Below, piece by piece: positions 1-4,987 of a stretch of DNA of 9,974 nucleotides. Made by a program: the position numbers and the translations under genes. The first letter of the stretch is position 1. Each line of letters starts with the position of its first letter. Under the pieces are notes generated by a model that worked only from the letters and a program-made list of their open reading frames with translations, was not told the DNA's origin and did no database searches. The DNA is from DATFEN01 sp035691285 (GTDB lineage: Bacteria; Acidobacteriota; Vicinamibacteria; Fen-336). Location: NCBI GenBank assembly GCA_035691285.1, contig DASSJI010000224.1:1-9974 (forward strand), written 5' to 3'.

Positions 1-980
1 ATCCCGACCACCGGGCGGTCCGGGAAGAGCTCGGCCAGCACGCCGAGCGCCACGCGGTCGTTCGGGTCGTTGAAGGTCGGGCCGAGCACGGCCGCGTTGG
101 CAACGTAGAAGTTGGCGTAGGAGGCCGGCAGGCGCTGGCCCTGGAACACGAGCGGCGCCGGCATCGGGAGGTCGACGATTTCGGGCCGCGACCCGTCCTC
201 CAGGAGCGCGCCGAGCAGCCGCTCGCGGTTCTCCTCGAGCGGCCGGTAGTTCGCGTCCGCGGCGTCCTGGGCGCGGCACAGCGCGATCGCGCGCGGCGAG
301 ACGAAGCGCGCCAGGTCGTCCACGTGGCCATGGGTGTCGTCGCCGGCGATGCCCTTCCCCAGCCACACCACGTTCGTGGCCCCGAGCGCGCGGCCGAGGA
401 CCTCCTCGTAGTCACGCCGCGTGAACCCGGGGTTGCGGACCTGCACGCTCGGGTCCAGCAGGCATTCCTCGGTCGTGAGGAGCGTACCGCGGCCGTTGGC
501 GTCCACGGCGCCGCCCTCGAGCACCACCGGGCGGCCCTGGTGCTCGACCGGGAGGAGCGGAAGGCCGAGCGCGCGGGCCGCGAGCGCCGCCGTCTTCGCG
601 TCGCGCTTCCAGTTCGGGTACTTGGCCCAGGCGTTGAAGCGGAAGCCGGCCACGGCGACCTCGCGGCCGCGGCGGACGAAGATCGGCCCCTTGTCCCGCG
701 TCCAGCCGCGGTCGGAAGGCCAGCGGTGGAAGCGGACGCGGTCGAGAGGAGCTCCCACGCGGCGCAGGACGCGCACCGCGCGCTCCTCGTGCGTGCGCGA
801 AGGCACGATGATGTGGACGGTCTCGCCGGGCGCCAGCTTGCGGACGATCTCGCCGTAGACCCACGGGATGGGCGCGAACCGCCCCGGCCAGTCCGAGAGG
901 TTGTGCGGCCAGCCCAGCCAGGTGGCCTCGTGCTCCTCCCACTCCGCGGGCAGCGCGAAACCCGCCAGGGGCGCGCTCAA
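1..980 (-). CDS. aguA: Agmatine deiminase, 3'-truncated by the window edge
   Basis: Hydrolyses agmatine to N-carbamoylputrescine and ammonia, the first of two steps from agmatine to putrescine; expected in the cytoplasm. 326 codons are visible. The N-terminus has the family signature LPAEWEEHEATWLGWPHN (about residues 10-27). WTRDKGP (93-99) holds the active-site Asp96, LEGG (154-157) follows, and DDTHGHVDD (214-222) carries the catalytic His/Asp pair. The reading frame stays open to base 1. The catalytic Cys near the C-terminus (GGGxxHC in the family) lies outside the window, so perhaps 15-40 residues are missing. The start is taken as TTG at 980-978, overlapping the aguB stop in a TTGA quartet: the conserved N-terminus begins seven residues later and no in-frame ATG or GTG fits. 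No Shine-Dalgarno is visible, so translational coupling to aguB is likely. The fold is peptidylarginine deiminase-like; the aguB neighbour makes the agmatine assignment firm. Confidence 0.93.
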   Translation of the reverse strand, partial: MSAPLAGFALPAEWEEHEATWLGWPHNLSDWPGRFAPIPWVYGEIVRKLAPGETVHIIVPSRTHEERAVRVLRRVGAPLDRVRFHRWPSDRGWTRDKGPIFVRRGREVAVAGFRFNAWAKYPNWKRDAKTAALAARALGLPLLPVEHQGRPVVLEGGAVDANGRGTLLTTEECLLDPSVQVRNPGFTRRDYEEVLGRALGATNVVWLGKGIAGDDTHGHVDDLARFVSPRAIALCRAQDAADANYRPLEENRERLLGALLEDGSRPEIVDLPMPAPLVFQGQRLPASYANFYVANAAVLGPTFNDPNDRVALGVLAELFPDRPVVG

Positions 981-1864
981 TCGAGGAAGCGCCGGTCGAT
1001 CCCGGCGTACGCGTCGATGCGCCGGTCGCGGAGGAACGGCCAGTTGCGCCGGACCTCCTCGATGCGGCCGAGGTCGACGTCGCCGAACACGATCTCCTCC
1101 CTGTCGGTCGCGGCCTCGGCAACCACGATCCCGAACGGATCGGCCAGGAAGGTCGTCCCCCAGAACTCGAGGCCGGCTCCGCCCTCGGGCGGGACCTCGT
1201 GGCCCACGCGGTTGACGACCGCGACGTAGACCCCGTTGGCGATGGCGTGGGATCGCTGGATCGTCTGCCACGCGCCCCGCTGTGCGGCCCCGTGCTGGGC
1301 CTTCTCGTGGGGATGCCAGCCGATGGCGGTGGGATAGAAGAGGACGGCGGCGCCCTGAAGCGCAGTGAGCCGCGCGCCCTCCGGGTACCACTGGTCCCAG
1401 CAGATGAGCGCGCCGATCCTCCCGGCGGGCGTGTCGAAGGCGCGGAAGCCCAGGTCGCCCGGGGTGAAGTAGAACTTCTCGTAGAAGAGCGGGTCGTCCG
1501 GGATGTGCATCTTCCGGTAAAGCCCCAGCACGTCGCCTTCCGGGCCGATGACCACGGCGGTGTTGTGGTAGAGGCCGGCGGCGCGGCGCTCGAAGATCGG
1601 CACCACGACCGTCACTCCGGCTCCCTTGGCCGCCCGCCCGAACGCACGGGTGCTCTCCCCGGGGACGGGCTCGGCGAGGTCGAAGAGCGCCGCGTCCTCC
1701 CTCTGGCAGAAGTACGGAGAGCGGTACAGCTCGGGCAGGCACACGACCTTCGCTCCCGCCCGCGCGGCCTCGTCGACCCTGGCGAGCGCCTTCTCGAGGT
1801 TTTCCTTCGGCCGTGCCGACATCGCCATCTGCACGAGGCCGACCTTGAACCGCTCGTTCGACAT
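977..1864 (-). CDS. aguB: N-carbamoylputrescine amidase (nitrilase superfamily)
   Basis: Hydrolyses N-carbamoylputrescine to putrescine, CO2 and ammonia, completing the agmatine deiminase route of polyamine synthesis in the cytoplasm. The 295 residues match the usual length of AguB. The Glu-Lys-Cys triad of the carbon-nitrogen hydrolase superfamily is visible: Glu45 in CLPELYRSPYFCQ, Lys118 in YRKMHIPDDPLFYEKFYF, and Cys155 in ALICWDQWYPE. The FTPGD and WDQWYPE blocks are typical of the AguB subgroup rather than of general nitrilases or beta-ureidopropionase. It starts at ATG 1864, 11 bases after the stop of the DUF1028 gene, and overlaps aguA by 4 bases, so the three genes are probably co-transcribed. 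There is no strong Shine-Dalgarno. No arginine decarboxylase is in the window, so the source of agmatine is not seen. Confidence 0.95.
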   Translation of the reverse strand: MSNERFKVGLVQMAMSARPKENLEKALARVDEAARAGAKVVCLPELYRSPYFCQREDAALFDLAEPVPGESTRAFGRAAKGAGVTVVVPIFERRAAGLYHNTAVVIGPEGDVLGLYRKMHIPDDPLFYEKFYFTPGDLGFRAFDTPAGRIGALICWDQWYPEGARLTALQGAAVLFYPTAIGWHPHEKAQHGAAQRGAWQTIQRSHAIANGVYVAVVNRVGHEVPPEGGAGLEFWGTTFLADPFGIVVAEAATDREEIVFGDVDLGRIEEVRRNWPFLRDRRIDAYAGIDRRFLD

Positions 1865-1875
1865 GGCCGTGGAGT

Positions 1876-2985
1876 CTATCGGATCCCGGGCGGCTTCTCC
1901 CGGACACGGGCGTAGTGGGCCTTCCGCAGCGCCTCGACGAGCCGGGCGTCGACGAGGCCCCTTGGATTCCCCTGGTACTCGAGCCCGTGCGCCTTGCGGA
2001 ACGCGTCCACCGCCTCGATGGCGCCCGCGTCGTAGGCTCCGTACTCGTCCAGGAAGCGCGAGAGCGCCTGTTGCTGCGCTTCCGACTCCCGCTCCGCGCG
2101 CTCCGGGTCGGTCCGCAGCAGCGAGGGGTCTCGGCGCATGACCGGCGCCTTCGGGAACTCCTGCAGCTCGGGACGCCAGAAGCCGAGCCCGTGGAGCATC
2201 CGCTTCAGCTCGACGACGTCGCGCCCCTTGACCTCGGAGAACGAGCGGTAGCCCAGCCGCTGCGAGGTGGTGCGGTAGATCCTCTCGAGCTCCTCGACGG
2301 GCGCGGGGTGCTCCCCCACGTCGATCACGACGCTCAGGTGATCACCCCCACGTCCCGGGTCGTTCGGATCGGCCACGCGCAGCGCGGCCGACTGGAAGAG
2401 GCCCCAGCGGCGGTCTCCGCCCTTCGCCTGTCCGGCCTGGAGCGCGAGGATCAGGCGCTCGGCCAGCGGCATCCCGCTCCCTTCGGTGGTCTCGAAGGAC
2501 TCCGCCACCGCGTCCACGACCTCGGGCCCCACGAGGATGTTGCCCTGCGCGGTGTAGTTGCGGCCCTGCCGGGAGCCGGCCCACGCGCCGTTCTCCCTGC
2601 CCGAGAACGCGGCGGCCCGGCCCTGCATGTCGATCATCCCGAGCTGGCGATGCTCGCGGCCGCGGTCGTCGGCGAGCAGCCGCTCGATCGCCTCGCTCGG
2701 CGCCGCGCCCTGGGCCAGGAGGTCGAGGCCCTTCGGGCCGTACTCGACCACGGTCCAGGCCTGCGTCGCCACGGCGCCGACGCCGGCGCGCACCCACGGG
2801 ACCGCGCGGCCGACGAAGGGCACCCTCGTCGTCACGACGGCGCCGCTCTCGCCGGTGGCGGGATCCACGGCGCAGAGGGAGAAGGTGGCGAAGTACGGCT
2901 CCTTCGCCTGCTCGACGGCGCCCGCCCGCGAGGCCAGGGCGGCGCAGATCAACATCGACGCGAGTGGCGGCCGCAGCGTGCGCAT
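1876..2985 (-). CDS. Exported DUF1028 protein with C-terminal peptidoglycan-binding-like region
   Basis: The 369 residues begin with a probable Sec signal peptide (residues 1-23, charged start, hydrophobic MLICAALAS, likely cleavage after SRAGA), so the protein is expected outside the cytoplasmic membrane. Residues about 32-240 match DUF1028: ATFSLCAVDPATGESGAVV, then AGVGAVATQAWT, YGPKGLDLL, GREHRQLGMID and NYTAQGNILVGPEVV. This family has an Ntn-hydrolase-like fold and no established activity. Residues about 255-356 (RDVVELKRMLHGLGFW, later AIEAVDAFRKAHGL) resemble the putative peptidoglycan-binding domain that accompanies some DUF1028 proteins, which fits a cell-wall location. A charged Glu/Arg/Gln-rich stretch (about 290-312) interrupts that region. 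The start is ATG 2985 with a good AGGAGG just upstream. It is first in an apparent operon with aguB and aguA; whether its function is linked to polyamines is unknown. Confidence 0.88.
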   Translation of the reverse strand: MRTLRPPLASMLICAALASRAGAVEQAKEPYFATFSLCAVDPATGESGAVVTTRVPFVGRAVPWVRAGVGAVATQAWTVVEYGPKGLDLLAQGAAPSEAIERLLADDRGREHRQLGMIDMQGRAAAFSGRENGAWAGSRQGRNYTAQGNILVGPEVVDAVAESFETTEGSGMPLAERLILALQAGQAKGGDRRWGLFQSAALRVADPNDPGRGGDHLSVVIDVGEHPAPVEELERIYRTTSQRLGYRSFSEVKGRDVVELKRMLHGLGFWRPELQEFPKAPVMRRDPSLLRTDPERAERESEAQQQALSRFLDEYGAYDAGAIEAVDAFRKAHGLEYQGNPRGLVDARLVEALRKAHYARVREKPPGIR

Positions 2986-2988
2986 GGG

Positions 2989-2995
2989 TCCTCCT
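2989..2995 (-). promoter_or_regulatory. Ribosome binding site of the DUF1028 gene
   Basis: AGGAGGA on the minus strand ends 3 bases before ATG 2985 (about 4 bases from the AGGAGG core). This fixes the start there and places the signal peptide in frame. The spacing is short but usable. Several other genes in the window lack any such site. Confidence 0.7.
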
Positions 2996-3031
2996 GCCTG
3001 GCCCGACGGGTCGCGATGTTACCGCGTGCGA

Positions 3032-3037
3032 TAGAAT
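3032..3037 (+). promoter_or_regulatory. Possible -10 element of the cNMP-binding gene
   Basis: TAGAAT (5 of 6 to TATAAT) ends 9 bases before the GTG start at 3047. No convincing -35 is seen 16-18 bases upstream. If used, transcription would begin within a few bases of the start codon, giving a nearly leaderless mRNA, in keeping with the lack of a Shine-Dalgarno. It lies in the 61-base gap between the divergent DUF1028 and cNMP-binding genes. Confidence 0.4.
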
Positions 3038-3046
3038 CCCCGGCGC

Positions 3047-3667
3047 GTGAGGCTCCTCCCCATCCAGGGCGCCGTGCGGCAGCAGGTCGAGGAGGCGCTC
3101 TCCGCCTCGCCCTGGTTCCGGGCGCTGCGCGAGCGCGATGCGACCGCGCCGGCCGGAGCGCGCCAGACCGATCGGCTCCTGGCGCAGGCCGACCTCGTCG
3201 AGTACGGGGCCGGCGAGGTGATCCTGCAGCAGGGCTACCCGTCGGACAGCCTGCTGGTGCTGGTGCGCGGCTCGGTGAGCGTCCGCGTCGGGGACGAAGG
3301 CCGGCCCCAGCGCGCCATCGGCCGGCTCCGGCCCTCGGCCAGCCTCGGCGAGATCGGCCTGCTCCTCGAGGAGCCACGCTCCGCGACGGTCGTGGCCGCC
3401 GAGGGCGTGCTGGCCCTGCGCTTCGGCGCCGAGGCGTTCCACGAGATCTTCAGGCGCGTGCCGGAGTTCGGCCTCGACACGGCGCGGCACCTGGCGCGCC
3501 GGCTGCGCGCCCTCACCGGGATGGTCCCGATGCCCGAGTCCGACGTCGAAGCCGCCGACGCGCCTGCGCTGGAGCCCGCGGACGCGCCGGCGCCCGCGCC
3601 TAAGGCCGCCGCGTCTCCCTTGCCCCGGAACGTCGGGGTGCTACCGGACGACGAGCCCGCGCGCTGA
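3047..3667 (+). CDS. Cyclic-nucleotide-binding domain protein (no DNA-binding domain)
   Basis: The 206 residues contain one CAP-family effector domain at about 45-152: a beta-roll with AGEVILQQGYPSDSLLVLVRGSVSV (55-79) and the phosphate-binding cassette LGEIGLLLEEPRSATVVA (100-117). Glu102 and Arg111 are at the positions that contact the cyclic nucleotide in CAP-like domains, so binding of cAMP or a related ligand is plausible but unproven. No helix-turn-helix, kinase or channel segment follows; the tail (about 165-206) is Ala/Pro/Asp-rich and probably disordered. It may act as a stand-alone sensor or partner protein. The start is GTG 3047, the first start after an in-frame TAG at 3032; a second in-frame GTG at 3074 is an alternative. 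It is the only plus-strand protein gene well supported here. It diverges from DUF1028 and overlaps the methyltransferase-like gene end to end by 27 bases. Confidence 0.85.
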   Translation: MRLLPIQGAVRQQVEEALSASPWFRALRERDATAPAGARQTDRLLAQADLVEYGAGEVILQQGYPSDSLLVLVRGSVSVRVGDEGRPQRAIGRLRPSASLGEIGLLLEEPRSATVVAAEGVLALRFGAEAFHEIFRRVPEFGLDTARHLARRLRALTGMVPMPESDVEAADAPALEPADAPAPAPKAAASPLPRNVGVLPDDEPAR

Positions 3668-4324
3668 GCGGGCGACCGGGACGGCGGTCGCCACGCTCTT
3701 CTGGGTGCCCCTCTCCAGCAGGTACTCCTGGATGCCGCTGCGCAGGATGTAGCTGTTCCTGACCCGGAACCCCGGCGCCATCTTCCGCAGGTCCGGTTGC
3801 GTGAAGCGCGGGCTGGGACGCGTGGTCCGGGACAGGCCGCCCCACGCGAGGTGCTGGTCGTCCACGATCCGGAAGCGGAGCGGCACGCCGGGGATCTGCG
3901 GCAGCGTCGAGATCAGGGCGAACACGATCGTGCGCTCCGTACAGGCGGGCGCGAGCCACGTCATGAGGGCGGTCGTCTGGTCGCGGCGAAGATAATTGAA
4001 GAGGTCCCACGCGAGCAGGACGTCGAAGCTCTCGCTCGGCTCGAGCGGCAGGAGTCGGGGCAGCAGCGCCGGGAACACGTCCGGCTCGCGGCTCTCGGGC
4101 GGCTCCGCCTGGAGCGAGCGATACAGGTCGGCGATCCGGACGCGGCACGAGTAGGCGGCCAGGAACTCGAGGTTCGAGCCGACCGCCATGCCGAGGTCCA
4201 GGAGCGACGGATGGGACTCGGGGCGCAGGCCGCGCAGGAGCTGGGGCAGGGCCAGGGAGCGGTGCTCCTCGGGCGCCTTCGGCTCGGGCGCGGACGGCCT
4301 TCCGGACCCCGAGAACCAGCCCAT
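3641..4324 (-). CDS. Class I SAM-dependent methyltransferase-like protein
   Basis: The 227 residues look like a compact Rossmann-fold methyltransferase. Motif I is LLDLGMAVGSN (41-51), followed by the acidic end of strand 2, RIADLY (63-68), and the motif IV-like SFDVLLAWDLFNYL (99-112). A helix and strand (ALMTWLAPACTERTIVFALIS, near 119-139) correspond to the usual post-IV segment. GMAVGSN replaces the typical GxGxG, so SAM binding is likely but not certain; the substrate cannot be inferred. There is no signal peptide or membrane span. ATG 4324 follows the bactofilin TGA (4328-4326) after one base, with no separate Shine-Dalgarno, so it is probably translated by coupling to the bactofilin. 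Its last 27 bases overlap the convergent cNMP-binding gene. A degenerate, non-catalytic methyltransferase fold is the main alternative. Confidence 0.75.
   Translation of the reverse strand: MGWFSGSGRPSAPEPKAPEEHRSLALPQLLRGLRPESHPSLLDLGMAVGSNLEFLAAYSCRVRIADLYRSLQAEPPESREPDVFPALLPRLLPLEPSESFDVLLAWDLFNYLRRDQTTALMTWLAPACTERTIVFALISTLPQIPGVPLRFRIVDDQHLAWGGLSRTTRPSPRFTQPDLRKMAPGFRVRNSYILRSGIQEYLLERGTQKSVATAVPVARSARGLVVR
3671..3692 (+). terminator. Strong GC hairpin just after the cNMP-binding gene
   Basis: GGCGACCG (3671-3678) and CGGTCGCC (3685-3692) form a perfect 8-base stem with a 6-base loop, 3 bases after the TGA of the cNMP-binding gene. The plus strand then reads ACGCTCTT, a poor U-tract, so this is not a canonical intrinsic terminator. 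It lies inside the 3' end of the methyltransferase-like gene on the other strand. A second inverted repeat, GCCCGC (3655-3660) with GCGGGC (3668-3673), encloses the TGA and would compete for three of the same bases. Confidence 0.4.
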
Positions 4325-4325
4325 G

Positions 4326-4868
4326 TCAGGAGCGCGCGGCCAGCGGGTCCTGCTTGAGGGGGAGGCGCTCCGGAGAGGCAGCGATGGGCTTGGCGGACGG
4401 CGCCTCGGCCGGCTTCGCGGCGGTCTCGGACGCCGGACGTCCGCCCGGGGCGACGGACTCCATGTCCACGCTTCCCTTGAAGCGGCAGCCGTCCTCGAGA
4501 CCGACCCTCGGGGCGGCCAGGTTGCCCAGCATCGTCGCGGTCCTGCGGATCAGGATCTGCTCGGCTGCCTGCAGGTTGCCGCGCACCTCGCCCTCGACGC
4601 TCACGGTCTTGGCGCGGATGTCGGCCGTCACCTTGGCCGTGCGGCCGATCGTCACGCTGTGCTTCGGCAGCGAGATGGTCCCTTCCACCTTGCCGAGGAT
4701 CGTCAGGTCCTCGTCGCCCGTCAACTCGCCGACGATCGAGATCGACGGACCGATCGCCGCCCCCGCGCCGGTGGCGGCCTCGTGCCTCGCGTCGGCGGGC
4801 GGCGGCGGCTGCACCGCGGCCGCGGGTCGACCGGTGTTGAGCTGCTCCTCCTCGCGCTTGTTCCACAT
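4326..4868 (-). CDS. Bactofilin (polymer-forming cytoskeletal protein)
   Basis: The 180 residues have the bactofilin layout: a short, Pro/Ala-rich N-tail (1-40), a beta-helical core (about 41-140) and an Ala/Pro/Lys-rich C-tail (about 140-180). The core shows the regular short rungs typical of the family: SISIVGELTGDEDLTILGKV, then IRAKTVSVEGEVRGNLQAAE and FKGSVDME. Bactofilins polymerise without nucleotide into filaments that scaffold cell-shape, wall-synthesis or polarity proteins at the membrane. The N-terminus MWNKREEE could be a membrane-contact peptide, as found in some bactofilins; that is inference. The start is ATG 4868 with a strong AAGGAGGG at proper spacing. The frame continues open upstream to 5807, but that extension is antisense-type shadow of the M16 gene. 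The methyltransferase-like gene follows after one base, suggesting a shared transcript and perhaps a shared role. Confidence 0.92.
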   Translation of the reverse strand: MWNKREEEQLNTGRPAAAVQPPPPADARHEAATGAGAAIGPSISIVGELTGDEDLTILGKVEGTISLPKHSVTIGRTAKVTADIRAKTVSVEGEVRGNLQAAEQILIRRTATMLGNLAAPRVGLEDGCRFKGSVDMESVAPGGRPASETAAKPAEAPSAKPIAASPERLPLKQDPLAARS

Positions 4869-4872
4869 CGAG

Positions 4873-4901
4873 CCCTCCTTCCGAGACTCACGCCGTCTCG
4901 G
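4873..4901 (-). promoter_or_regulatory. Bactofilin ribosome binding site with abutting inverted repeat
   Basis: On the minus strand CCGAGAC (4901-4895) and GTCTCGG (4887-4881) form a perfect 7-base inverted repeat with a 7-base loop. It ends directly against the Shine-Dalgarno AAGGAGGG (4880-4873), which sits 4 bases before ATG 4868. In mRNA the hairpin would stack next to the ribosome site and could modulate translation; as DNA it could be an operator. Both readings are inference. Confidence 0.5.
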
Positions 4902-4940
4902 CCAGTGAAGAAGGGCCGAGGATACTTCCCCGGCGACCGC

Positions 4941-4978
4941 GGAAGTGTGAGTCGCCTCACTTCCTCTCGGCCGCCGAG
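4941..4978 (-). terminator. Tandem inverted repeats after the M16 gene
   Basis: The M16 stop is at 4990-4988. Downstream on that strand come CTCGG/CCGAG (4966-4970 and 4974-4978, 3-base loop) and then GGAAGTG/CACTTCC (4941-4947 and 4958-4964, 10-base loop). Neither is followed by a run of T on the minus strand. They are the best candidates for ending the peptidase transcript or protecting its 3' end before the bactofilin gene. Confidence 0.4.
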
Positions 4979-4987
4979 GCGCGTGCG

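Noticed and set aside
488..1229. Plus-strand open frames opposite aguA and aguB
   Set aside because: The minus strand carries two genes with full catalytic signatures; the plus frames are Arg/Ala-rich shadows.
3009..3014. A -35 element for the cNMP-binding gene
   Set aside because: The bases 17 upstream of TAGAAT do not resemble TTGACA.
1915..3603. A 562-codon plus-strand open frame across DUF1028 and the cNMP-binding gene
   Set aside because: It runs antisense to DUF1028 and then out of frame through the cNMP-binding gene; it has low-complexity Arg/Ala composition and no motif.
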